This document shows, piece by piece, positions 38,553-50,700 of a stretch of DNA of 64,000 bases. A program made the position numbers and the translations under genes. Below the pieces are notes generated by a model, which was not told the origin of the DNA, did not search any database, and worked only from the letters and a program-made list of their open reading frames with translations. This stretch comes from Nissolia schottii (Eukaryota; Streptophyta; Magnoliopsida; Fabales; Fabaceae). The stretch is taken from positions 512,779 through 576,778 of the forward strand of contig QANU01006283.1 in NCBI GenBank assembly GCA_003254905.1, written 5' to 3'. The first letter of the stretch is position 1. Each line of letters opens with the position of its first letter.

Positions 38553-39038
38553 TTATCTCTCTCTTCTCTCTGTTTTTGTGTGCCCTTATTTTGTGTGTTC
38601 CATCTTCAACCTCCTCTCTCCTCTTAGAGGACCCCTCTCTCTGAGGCAGCTTAGGTAACTTTTCTCATCTTGGAATGAACAGAAAACTCCTCAAAGTTTA
38701 TGTTTTTCCAGAGATTTTGAAACTTAGCTAAGGTTTTTTTTTTCTTTTCTTTTCTTCTTGGGTTGCGAAAAAATCTTAAAGCTTGAGCCTTTTTGGGTTT
38801 CCATGTCCTGAACAACCTTTGAGAAAATGGGTATCTTCTAAATTGATTTTAAGCCTCAAATTTTAAAATCCCTTTTTAGGGTTTCTTCAAACTTTGGGTA
38901 ATTGGTGTATGGTTTCGTTGGATTTGGTTATGTTCTGTGAGAAAAAAGATTAATTTTTGTTTTTGTGGTTGTTGCAGGTGTTCTTTGTCAAGATCTCTGA
39001 ATTTTTTTTCACGTGTGGAAAAAAGGAAAGAGGGAAAG
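38553..39038 (+). promoter_or_regulatory. 5' leader with intron of the 39-kb gene
   Basis: A pyrimidine-rich block (TCTCTCTCTTCTCTC, from about 38553) looks like the start of the leader. A likely leader intron runs from GTAACTTTTC at 38655 to GTTGCAG at 38977, and the remaining leader (38978-39038) reaches the start codon. Leader introns of this kind often raise expression in plants (family knowledge). Confidence 0.5.
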
Positions 39039-40069
39039 ATGAATCACTGCGGGTACCAACAGCAGAAGAACGCCTTTGGAAGCTGTGAGGAGATGAGGAT
39101 GGAATCTGTGGTTTGCCCTAAGCCTCGTAGGTTGGGTCTTTTGATGAACCACTCATCTATTGACAACCACATCAGACCCTTCAGGCCACCTTTCATCAAG
39201 TAATTAATTCCCCCCAATTTTTGTTTTTCATTTTACCCAAAAAAAATTTCTGTTGATTTTTCAATCTATTCATGTTGGAAAAATTCTGACTTTTGTATTT
39301 GTTGCCATTAACAAAAATTTCAGCTGCCAGTCAGAGGTGGAAGATTCAGGAGCTGGGGCAGAACTTCTGGATATCATTTTCCCTAAGGTAATTCTGATGT
39401 TCTCTATCCCTGTCTTTTCTATTTTCCTTGTATTTAGGGAAAAAAATGTTTTTTTTAAGGTTTTATTCTCCCCAATCTTCATATTATGTTCCTAGTACTA
39501 ATAAAGCTGGTTTGTTCGAGTGAATTCATCAAAGATGTGTAACATAGATCAATTTTTGGTGGTAAGTTAGGCATGATTGGTAGTAAATGGAGATGATAAA
39601 TGTTGGAGATATAATGACTTTTTCTTTTTTCTTCTTTCAAAGTTGTTTCAAGAAACTTTTGATTACAGGCTTGTTTTGATCCTTAAATAAGCTAACTTAG
39701 TTTTCTGTTATTGTTCCTGATTTCAAGAAATATCTAACAAAAAGATTGATTTGTAATTTTTTTTTTCAGGGAAGCTGCTATCCTGAAAGATCTGGGGGCC
39801 AAGTTGTAGATTCAACACCACCATTCTTCTGTGGATCTCCACCCAGCAGGGCCTCAAACCCTGTGATCCAAGATGAGCAATTTGGTAACGGTAATTGTAA
39901 CGGTAGTTTTAGTCCATTCTCCCTGGCACCCCCTTCCCCATCTTCCTCCTCCTCAGCTAGATCCTGTGTTAGGATGAAGTTTGGTAACACACCAGCTGCA
40001 GTGAGGATCGAAGGTTTTGATTGCCTCAGCAGGGATAGGAGAAACTGCAGCATTTCTGCTGTTGCATAA
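39039..40069 (+). CDS. Small plant-specific protein, function unknown (At1g13390/At1g68490-like)
   Basis: Three exons: 39039-39199, 39324-39387 and 39770-40069, with GT-AG introns in frame, giving 174 residues. It begins MNHCGYQQQKNAFGSCEEM and then has the conserved VVCPKPRRLGLL block, AGAELLDIIFPK across the second exon border, STPPFFCGSPPSRASNPVIQD, a Ser/Pro-rich run (PPSPSSSSSARSC) and a C-terminal RMKFGNTPAAVRIEGFDCL with RDRRNCSISAVA. I recall this layout from a small plant family represented by At1g13390 and At1g68490, for which I know no function; a database label of translocase subunit SecA is not backed by any SecA motif here. No signal peptide or membrane segment is seen; the chain looks largely disordered. 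Confidence 0.82.
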
Positions 40070-42378
40070 TTTCATTTTTAAACACACAAAAAAAATTGGA
40101 AGATTATAAAAAAAAACCCTCATATTTTAGGGAAGGAGCACAGAAGAGAAGGCAGAGAGGGAGAGGGTCTAATCTTAGTTCAATGTTGTCACTGTATTAT
40201 ATGTATATAAAATGATATGTTTATGTGGAAGTTGTTTGTTCATGAGATTTAAGGTGTCATGTATAATTGAGATGGTGAGAGAGATGTTTTTTTTGGTTTT
40301 CCCTTTTTTTGAAGAATAAAAGAGAGGGGACAAGTAAGGGAGAAAGGAAAAGGGCTTGCAAAAAAGCTTTTTTTATTCTTCCTCTATTTTTAGGTTTTAT
40401 GAGTTCTTTTAGGGATTGAAACTTGAGTTTCATGAAGAGTCTGTATAACTGGTCATGTGTTTGGGAACTCAGAATCCTCCTCTTGTTAATTGTAATTTGG
40501 AGGAAATTTGGGGATTAATCTTTTGGAATCTTTTGTAAAATATATCTTTTTTTTGTGGGTGCTCCTTCGTTGAAGGTGTTGTCCATTTGATGAACTCAGC
40601 GATATATACGTTATGCATAGTATTCTTCTATGATATAAAGGCATAGTATTTGATAATCTCAAAGAAACAATATTGTTTATGCTTAGTATCTTTCAATATA
40701 CAAAAAGGTAAGTATGGTTTTGTTTTTTTGAATTCAATAACGAGTTGTTTAATGAGTGTGAGAAAGATATTGAGCACTACCGATTTGGGAGAATCTTAGG
40801 AAGCTTCAGAGGGCATGTTTATGGTCAGATTTGGTGGGCTTGATTGAATAATAGTATTTTAATAATAATTGACTCTTTGATTCATTGGATAGATACTAGG
40901 TTAGACGATTAGCATTTGATGAAGGGAAAGGGCGTTTATAGGAAGAGAATGGTGTGACATGGGGAGTAGTCAGCACAAGCTAGATGGGATGTGGATGTGT
41001 ATAGTGGGGTATGTGGAATATATAATTGCAAATTATGCTGAAGGAAAATGTTTATTGCATGTGGTTGCGTAATTCTTATGTGCTCTTAAACCGTAAAGTT
41101 GGATGAGCGTTAAGTTGGATGCATTGCCGATCTTTTATCCGGGAAAGGACTTATCATTTATTTTTATATATATATATACACACACACACACGGGGCACGA
41201 GCGAGATCTCGCGAATGTAAAATAATTTCTTATTAGTATCCCTGCGTGTATAACTAGTTGGGTATCACTAGGACCATGTGACTTTAGGGTAGCGTTTGGA
41301 CATAAACCGCGGAGATTAGGGAGGAGATAAAAAAGACGCCTTTCTTGCTATTATTATTATTATTATTTTTTAAGTACATAAATTAATTAAAAGGTTTCTT
41401 ATCCTTATTTCTAAACATATTTTCGTTTCCGAATTTTCTCTCTTTAGACAAGAAAGAAATGGTACCTAGGGGATAAGTTTTCCATCGAAGATGGTCTATT
41501 AAGACATGATAACGAAAAACACATGGAATGAGAAGGAAAAAATAAAAATAAAAATAATTACAAAAGTTAATTTCTGCACTATTCTTTTTGTACATCCTTA
41601 AATTTTATCGATGAGGCTATCAATCATTATCAACAGGGGGAATTCAGGGAAACATGCGTATTGATTGAAAGCGCTTGAGGCGGTGGCGGCATGCAAGTAG
41701 ATGTTAAGTGTTTGTTTGGGTGTTGTTGATTGTTGATGCGACCCATTATAAGTAGGGCTCACCCCAGCTTGATTTTAGAACTTGCGTGGACCTTTCTCCT
41801 TTCACAACATTGAAGGCCGCGTTTGGCTGGCAGCACTAACTAGCATTTTATATGTTTTTTTGACTATCTTACAAACAAAATCACCTAAAAATTGAAATTG
41901 TGATTTTATATATAATTATAATGAGCATGCAAGAATTTCTACTAGTGCTTGGCTAACACCGTTTGCAAGTTGTAAAGGAGCATCTTAGGAAAATGACGAT
42001 ACCAAACGGAGAAATTTGCAATAAAATAAAGGATTTGAACAATGTTCTCCTTTTCTATGCATAAGATCATGACATTATCATGTTTATTGAAAGAAAGATA
42101 CAAACTAAGTGCGTAAGATTGGTGAACTCTATCTATCTTATGCAGATAGTGATGGGTCAAATTTGTTCATGTGTAAACGAGCGTATTTTTCTCTTTCTTG
42201 GTATGCTTTCAAGGAAGAAGTAACTTCGAAGGAACTATGAAAGAAATTGAAAATTGGTGTTAATTATATTCACATATGTAGGAACTTAACAAAGTGAGTC
42301 AAACTTAACAAAGTCCACGACTTATCTTATAGATTAATGAGCTTAACTTTTAGGCTAAAACTCGGGTCACTTATAAGC
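40070..42378. other. 3' UTR then intergenic DNA
   Basis: The first 200-500 bases hold the 3' UTR of the gene ending at 40069. Beyond it are a TA/CA microsatellite (about 41167-41191) and otherwise plain DNA. No gene is supported. Confidence 0.45.
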
Positions 42379-42690
42379 TCACGAACTTAAGTTGAGCCAC
42401 AACTCACAAGCAAGCTCAAATAAAATATAAATTAAGTCACAGTCCCGTCGCGAAGAACATATATAGACCAAACTCAATTCGTGCCAGAGAGCCACTGATT
42501 CTGGACACTCCCTAAAACAGTGGAAGAGATCCTTTGCCTGGGATGGGCAGCGAGGACAAGTCGAGGGAGCGCAGTATGCAAAATACTCAGGTCCCAGCCC
42601 ATGAACCCAAAGATCATGCACTTGTAGAGTAGGCATAATAACACACTTATAAATGAATAATGATATGAATATAAGCATAATCATATGCAT
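42379..42690 (-). pseudogene. LINE remnant: zinc-binding (zf-RVT) segment
   Basis: A 103-codon open stretch on the minus strand encodes a peptide with CPRCPSQAKDLFHCFRECPE followed by SVALWHELS, the Cys/His pattern of the zinc-binding domain found after the reverse transcriptase in plant L1-type LINEs and related sequences. No reverse transcriptase or endonuclease part adjoins it, so it is a short fragment. The first residues use a weak start and are not meaningful. Confidence 0.6.
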
Positions 42691-44585
42691 AATATAATAA
42701 GTATGATATTGAGTATAAATTCATAAGCATAAACATATGCATTCATATGTAACATTCACAAACGTTCATTTACGATGATCTAACGCTACAGACAATAGAT
42801 TATATGAGCCAATTTTAGGTCATTTTTGAAGTTCCTATTTTAAAAAAACTTTGTGAAGTAACCCCTAGTGAATTTTTATGAGAAATCCAAATATTTAATC
42901 ACATTTTACAAACTATGATCATAGGACTAAATCTGAACCGAAAACATAAACAATATTATTTGCCAAAAATTGTTTTTATGCCTAACTTCAATTAATCATT
43001 ACAACTAGCATACATGTCCAATTTCAGTGGTTTTTTTTTTAAAACTTTAATTTAAGGTTTTAAATTTAACATTATGAAGTGACGAAGCCAAATGACAAGT
43101 AAAAATATGTGAGGAATCTCAAATAAATTCGGGTTGCATAAAAACATGTCGAGCCAGTTTTCAATTTTGACTTTGGGAGACCATATTTTCTAAATTACAA
43201 ATCTTTAAATGTAATGATCTTGGTGTCAAAATTTAGCTTTAAAGGTGTCTAATTTAATATACTAAAAGGCCAATATTAAACTCCAAATATTTATATATGA
43301 TTAAGTCGAAAACATGTTGCATGTTCTAGTGATAACTCATTCCTCTAGGTTGAACTTCCTTCAGTGATTTGACTTAGGGGTTGATCTTCTTTTCAAGAAC
43401 AAAATTATATGAGGTTATTAGCTCTAACTTATATGGGTTTTAAGGTCTCAAACAAAGAATTACTATGAAGAACATTTTATGTAAGTCTAGAGTTCAAAAT
43501 AGGCATACTTACAAAACTAGTTTTCTTAGGACTAAAAATTTATCACTTTAATATCAAAATTATAACATTTATAAAAATTGAATTATAGAGATATTAGAAG
43601 GATATAAAATAAAAATCATGAAATAAATAACTCACCCTAATGAAGGTAGCTTTGACTAGGGATTTCTAAGCTTGACGATGATAAACTTGGAAAAACAATT
43701 CCTCGTGCTTGGATATTTTGGCTAAAAGCTTGAAAATTTGGAGAGTGTGCTTTCTAAGGTTAGAATAATATGATGAGAACTTAAGAGAGAGTATAGAGTG
43801 CTTGAAAAGCTCAGCAATGGTGCACTTAAAATGTTAGAATGAAGGTCATGTTTATAGGCCAAATTAAATTGTTAGAATGAAGGTCATGTTTAGAGGCCAA
43901 GGGGAAAGGAAAATTTTCACTACGTGACCTTGATTTTCAAAGGTGACTTTGCATCTATAAGGCATGAGTAATTGTAAAGTCTAAAAGTCTAAATTAGTGG
44001 TTGTTAGATGGATTCTTGTTGGTGAAAATTTATGGAGGTGGTAAATGGAGCAAGGGTGGCTAAAATTTTCCTACTCTAGGAGGGAGGCTATGGTTGCCGT
44101 TGTTAACTTGTAAGGAAGAATAATAATTTGGTGAAGTCTATGTATGTGTAATATGTGAGTTTGTGAGGACAAAATGGGCATGAAGATGATGAAATAGTTT
44201 ATTGGTGTCTTCATAACAATTGTATCCCTTTAAATTAGCTTTCTAATGATATAAAATGATTGTCAATCAGACATCTATAACTGAAGATATGATCAAATTA
44301 CTATAACACTATAAAAGGTCCAACTACCAAAGAAATTTACTTAAGGATAGTAAAATTATTGAGTGCGTAATTAAAAATATTTTCACCAAGGATGTATCCT
44401 AGGTATCATATTCGTAAAAATGTTCATCAATAACAAATTTTTACCCTATAGTAATGTACGCAGGAAAGTTTAGTAACTAATGTAGATTTTATTGTAAAAA
44501 AGGAAATCATTTTTGAGACATAACTATTTGAGTTTATAACATTCTTGATATATATAGATTTTTACCTTAGAGTAATTACTTTTTA
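42691..44585. other. Repeat-like intergenic DNA, family unknown
   Basis: The even, low-GC text is without genes. A 30-bp unit beginning GTTAGAATGAAGGTCATG is duplicated in tandem at 43833-43862 and 43871-43900. The stretch may be a retroelement UTR, but I find no matching LTR or end signals. Confidence 0.3.
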
Positions 44586-44838
44586 CACAAATCTAATAAT
44601 ACACATTTTTTTATTAGATTTATTTTCTTTTTGGGCCTGAAATCATTTTATGCATTAAAAGATAATATATATTTTTATTATAAAAAATAAGTTAACTAAA
44701 AAATAAGTTAAAAAAAAAACATGATGGGTCATCCATCGACCTACCTAACCAAACCTGCCTCGGGCGGGTCACAGGTGTGGCAGGTTCCAACAAAAAAAAC
44801 TAAAAAATGACCCAACTTGACCCGTCTTTATCCCTAAT
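44586..44838. repeat. Partial copy of the 56970-57509 element (inverse orientation)
   Basis: Read on the minus strand it starts TAGGGATAAAGACGGGTC and continues with GGGTCA-type words and TTTTATGCATTAAAAGATAA, matching the element at 56970-57509. The other end is missing or too diverged. Confidence 0.4.
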
Positions 44839-45199
44839 TAAAAGTAGCTAACTAACTAACTTGTCTCATGAAAGACATTTAAATTTGATACAATCAAGAT
44901 AAGCACGAAAGAAGATAAATCATACAGGTAATTAAGAAAAAATACTACTCTACAAAGGTTGAAGTGATATGACAAAATAAAACAAATTAATAATTAATAC
45001 AACTAAATGTTGCGATGACAACTTCAACACAATGAGATTGCAAGAGAAAGGGTGTGGATGATGGTGACGCCAACATATGAAGAGGTATTTCGAGGGAGTG
45101 AGAAAAATGAGAAATGAGATGAATTTTAAATCTACTCAGGTTAAATTTTGGGAATAAAATAAGATTTTATTTTCGTTTTGTGTTAACGTTTTCAATGTT

Positions 45200-45425
45200 C
45201 AATTTTGCTTTTGTAATATATATATAAATATATAAATAGGTTGGGTTTATGCATCTAATAGTTTTTTTTTTATTTACAACTTATAGCTTGACCTATTTAA
45301 CTAAAATGGTTTTTGTAGAAGCGTTGACCTTACTTATTTAGTAAATAAGTCAAACATTACTAGATCCTAAACGAGTCGAGATAAAGACCCTTGACAAGCA
45401 GCTTAACATATTTTCACACCTACTT
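45200..45425. repeat. Fragment of the hAT-like family seen at 9638-10210
   Basis: The words TTGACCTATTTAACTAAAA, CTTGACAAGCAGCTTAAC and TTTTCACACCTA match the right side of the 9638-10210 element. Only one end is preserved. Confidence 0.4.
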
Positions 45426-47509
45426 CCAAATAAAGATTAATGTTCATGTCATAATTTTGCACCCTTATACAATTTTATTTTCTAGTACTCATTTAATCTT
45501 TTACACTAGTGATACTAAGGTTTGGATTTATAATCTCATGTTTACTACTCAAGCCCTTTATCATTGTACTACTATTAATGGCTTTTTCAATTACTCATTT
45601 GAAAAGTTGTCTCGCGAGATGATGGCAACCATTTTTTTCTAGAAAAAAAAGTTATATAGAGCACAAATTTAATTATTTTAATTGAATCTTGCGTTTAAAG
45701 AATTATTAACCTTTGATAGCTATTATAGCACCAGGAAAAACCTTGATAGCTATTTTTTAAAATTAGAAGGAAAAAAAATGTTGCCAAATGTGAACAAGGC
45801 ATTCTTCTTGTTTTCATTGATTTAAATCCATGACATCGTTAGATATATATACTATGTACAAGAGTTATTATAATCAAGGTCACACATGACCTTAATGAGT
45901 CTTTGTGGGCAACATGTAGCTGCAGGAGCAGGACGGTTGTGCCTTCTTATCTTCTATATATTTCTCATTTTGAGGTCAAAGTCAACTAATCAAAATTTGC
46001 TAATTAAATTCAACAAGTTTCACACTAATAAATGAGTTTAATTTGAATGCTATGACAATTGTAAGAATTTTACACTATCATAAATCATACACCAACGCAA
46101 ATATACTCACTACTTAAAATATGTTTAAATAGAAGGAATTGATTAAATGCCAGTGTACATCATCTAAATAGAATTAATTGATTGAATTTGTAAAATTCTT
46201 TACAATGTTAATGCATACAAATTAAACTTTTAATAAATTTAGACTTATATAAATTTCAGCAATAACAACTTTTTTTTTTATATTTCTAACACTGGCATCT
46301 AAATTCTACTATTAATAAGACCGACTAATCCAACAAAAGATGAAATTACTCATCACTTGACCAACCTTGTGTTAGATAGCAATAACAAGTTATTGATTGA
46401 TTTTCCTTATAAAATATAAAGTATCTTTTTGGATTTGAAGCAATTATTAATGGATTGAAATCGTAATTAGATAAGACCGTTTTCCATGTAACAATTGTAG
46501 AATTTCAATTTAATACATAAAATTTTATCTACGGTCATAGACTCTCAGTCTACTTTCATTACAATTAATTACATTTGAGTTAAGAATATTACAAAGTCGA
46601 AGTTTGTTAAAATATCCACAAAATTGTTACGTGACTAAAAATTGTCAATCAAAAGAATTATATTTACATGAATGAATAGGTGTATTTTGTGTGTAAAAAT
46701 GTGGACAGTATGAAACTGTAACTCTAGTTGAAAATATACTCTCGTGTGAGATTTAAGATTTTCCCATCACTCCTACTTTACTGCTACCACTTTGAAGCTA
46801 TAAGCTACTTATTACTTGAGCTGCTTTGAATGCCTGAAAAGAAAATTTGTGACATATATTTATCAGAGTTTCTAACAGGTGAAGGATTAACATCACACAC
46901 ATGTCATTAACTGTAACCACTAACCATTGTGCATATTGGGAAGGATAAAAATAATTCATAACTCTTAAGCCTCTAGCAAATATAATAGAATCATTAGAAA
47001 AGCTTGTTATACCAAGTAGCATCACCATCAACAAGAATTTCAAAAATGAAATAAGAAAACTACCAGGGATTAGGGAGGAAAACAAGAAATTGTGAAAACA
47101 TGTCAAAACCTATTGAAAGAAATTGAGTTTCTTTGGAGAAGAAGTTTAGAGAAAGGAATTTAATTTATGAGTTCAAAGAAAGCATAAATCAACAAGCAAC
47201 ATATAGTTCCTAATCAGACATTGAATGAAACCTTGTAACAAACAGAATGTCTTATTAGATGGTTGCTGTCCACATGAAAGGGATGATATGCAAGTTGTGT
47301 GACATATATCGGTATCAATAACTTGCGAGTCATTAAAGATTTAAGAATAATACCCTTTCTAATGTGAGACTATAGCTAAGTTGTAAAGCAGGCATGTGAG
47401 AGGCCACAAATTTAAGATGTGTTCTTTTCATTACAAAGTACGTTTTTTCTTCTAAGAAAAGAAAAAACAAACAAACAAACAAAAACACCAAGCAATACCT
47501 TACTTCACT
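45426..47509. other. Intergenic DNA downstream of the kinesin gene
   Basis: No gene is supported. 46800-47110 has one open minus-strand stretch without family motifs. An A/C-rich patch lies at 47461-47490. Confidence 0.4.
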
Positions 47510-47728
47510 CTATTATCTTGATGATTTTGTGCCTTCAATGAGAATGGATTTTTCAGAGGAACCATCAGTTTCTGTTCAAGAGAAAGATCATTGTCAGAAA
47601 TGTCACTTAGCCAAACTCTGGATCAGCAAATATTATTACTTCCTCTTTAAGGTTTTTGGTTTCTCTCAAGACAAGAGGAGTAGTACCAACTGAATCTTTT
47701 GTTTGAGAAAGAAGATCCATACCTCAAA
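47510..47728 (-). pseudogene. Relic of the kinesin C-terminal tail after the stop codon
   Basis: Directly after the kinesin stop the minus strand still spells tail-like peptides, but in changing frames: LRYGSSFS, KDSVGTTP, then WLSDISDNDLSL and ETDGSSEKSILIEG. KP1-type kinesins as I recall them have LSDISD and ETDGS in this order in their C-terminal tails. At least three frame changes separate the blocks, so this is no longer coding as one piece. Some blocks could be joined by splicing in a longer isoform, for instance through the GAG|GTATGG donor just after the stop, but that is not shown. Confidence 0.5.
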
Positions 47729-50700
47729 TCAGGGGCTTTTCACGCTTCTAGGGGAATTGGCGGCAGGAAAAACATTTTTCAGATCTTTAAGTAATTGCAG
47801 CCGCTCAATCTCTTCATCTTTTGTCAAAATAGTGTCCCGGAGAGAAGCCACCTGTGATGCCAGGCACAAAATGGAAACAAATAAAAATGCACTTCTGCTT
47901 TCTACCACAAAAAGCAAATGGTTTCAAATGGTCTAACATAATTCTGTTGATATGGTCATAAACCGTTGTAATAACTACCAATTGTATCATTCATGGAGAA
48001 TGTATGAGAGCGCGCGTAGCAGCAAAACCCAACAGTTGTGATGTCTATCTACAGATTGCAGGCAACTTCTAACCTGGACCAGGCTCTTATTGAGACCAAA
48101 TTGGTCCAGCTATTAAAAAATTAAATTTTTTTTCCAAAATTACTATTATAACCCCCTTGCCCTTCCTCTCCCTCTCCCAACTCTCTCACTCCTAATCCCC
48201 CTCGACTCCACCCCCCCTCTCTCTCTCTCCGCATCTCTTTTCTCTTTTCGCTCCATCTCTTTCTTTCCTTCTGCGACCAGCGCCGCCGCCACGGCAGGTC
48301 GCCGACGGTGGCTCCTTTTCCTTACAGTCCCGTGTCCTCTGCCGGCGCCCCTCGTGTCCTCCATCGACGCCGCGCCCAAGTCACCGTCGGTGTTTGGCAG
48401 ATAGTGAAGTTAGTTGATAGAAAGAACGCCGCTGCCACCGTGCCGAAATTCGGTCGCATCTCCCCTGCATCAGCCGGCACCGGATCTGCTCTCCTCCCTT
48501 CCTTCCTCTGCCACCGAAGGGTGAAGCGACTCACACTCTCCAGCTTCTCTCTGTTTCTTTCCTTCTCTCCCAGATCTCTCTCTCTCTCTCTCGCTGTTTG
48601 CATGTGTGTTTGGCTTGGATTTTCTGTTCTGTGGATGGTGGTGGTGGTGATTCTGGCCGTGTGGGGTGGTGGTGATCGAATCTGTGATTTTGTGTGAGTA
48701 AGGGGTTTTGGGGTTGTTGACGGTGGATTGGAGGGTGGAGGAGTCGCCGGTGTTGTGGGAAAGAGGGGGTGGTGGAGGGTGGAGAGAGAGAAAGGATAGA
48801 GATGGTGGCGGGTGGTGAGGGGTTGTTGATGGAGGATGATGGTGGTGGTGATTCTGGCAATGGGGTTGGAGGCGGGGGTGGAGGAGGTGAATGACTAGCA
48901 CAAGATTAGAAAATTAAAAGAATGGAGAGGGATAAAATTGGTAAATGAAATAAAATATTATTAAAATATAAATAAAATTTATTATATATTATTATATAAT
49001 TGATTGTTAGATTAAATGTTTTGGATGACTTAGATTTAAGGACTTATTTACCCAGATTGCATTAGGAAACTCATATTAAGCAAAGAACGGCAAGAAGTAA
49101 TCCAACAACCTCATGGTTTTTATTGCCTATTCAACAGTCTAAAATCAGAGATGTTATTAGCAATCTAATACAGTGAAAAGTGTTTTGTATGCTTCTAATT
49201 TCAAAGCATACAATAAAAAGAAAGGAAGATAGATGCTAGATTAACTGAAAGGCATTTGATGCATTCCTGTAGTGATGAAAGGTATTATGCAACATAATCA
49301 ACTTAATAAAGTTAAGTACCTGCTCCATTAATTCTCTTACATCCCGGCCATCTTTGGTACTTTTCGCAGCTCCTAACTCAACTCCAGAAACCCTCTCGGC
49401 AAACTTCAAAGTACTCAGAGATTCAGAGAATGACTTTATGTCTGAATTAATTTGGACTAACATGAGTGTCTTTGCTTGACCTCCTATGTAGTAAAATCAA
49501 AATCAGGCTTCAAGTGCAAATCCCATAGAATAATCAAATTATTAAAATCTACTAAAAAGGGTAAGGAGATTGCAGACAAATCCAAAAGCCGTGAACTTGA
49601 TGTAATTCAAGTCTTTTTTCTCCTTCAACTAGCTTCTAGCAAAGAAGGCATGTTGATATTAACAAATAATGAACAATGATTATACCAAGAGACGATTGAA
49701 GAAGTTGAGTAAGCTTGCTGTTTCTGTATGGCACATGGGAAGTCTTTTGAGCAAGAGCATAAATGACATCTCCAAGGGCCGATAGCGATTTATTGATATG
49801 CTGTGCTTCCTTAAGCCTATCACCGGTTACTTCAGAGCGATCTACCCTTTCACTTCCTGCCAAATCCACCAAATGAAGATTGCCTTGCAGAGAAGAAGAA
49901 CCAGACTTCTTGTCCAACCCACGAACATGAATTGAGACCACACTGCCCACACAAGTTTATTAACTAAACTTCACCATACTAGGAAGCTTTCTAACAGGAC
50001 ACTTGGTTAGTTAGCTAGTTACATGTATCCATGCCAAAATTTCACATGATTTGGTCATGTGTTGAATTTTTACCATTGATTAGATTTTATTACGAGTCCC
50101 ATCTTAGGCCATACCTACTTGATCAATGGTAAAAATCAACACATTACTAAGTCGTGTGATTTTTTCATGAGAGAATCTATTCTAGGGAGTAAAAAGATAG
50201 AAGTGTTTAGAGGGTCTCTTGATTATCCCCGTGTTTTATCTTTCAGGTTTTATAGGTCACATTGATCAATAACCATTATTGGATAAACACGTTTCTTTGA
50301 TAACCTGAACAAGTTCTATCACTTGCAGTGTTGAACGGCTAGGAATGTGAAAAAAAGAAAAACCTGTGAGAACGGCTACTTCTTTCATTCATAGCAGTGG
50401 AACCCTTGGCTCTATTTTTCATCCCAATGTCCATTAGCTTAATGACATCTGAAGTTGATTTCACAGGGTACATGCTAGCATCAGGTACGGCTAATCCATT
50501 TGGTTGGGAGTGAGACAATATCCCAAGTGTGTGCAAATCAAGGAAACCATATATCATAACCATAACATACTTCACATAAAAGTTTTTCAAAAATAAGTGA
50601 AACAACTAGAAGAATAAACTGCCCATATAGCTACTTAAAAAGGATATTTCTTTGGAGAAGCATCAACTGATAACAAGTCTCGCACTTGTTCATTATATAT

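Noticed and set aside
48146-48901. Several overlapping open frames on both strands of the GC-rich block
   Set aside because: They run in many frames at once and consist of His/Pro, Ser/Leu or Gly/Arg runs from simple repeats, so they reflect composition, not genes.
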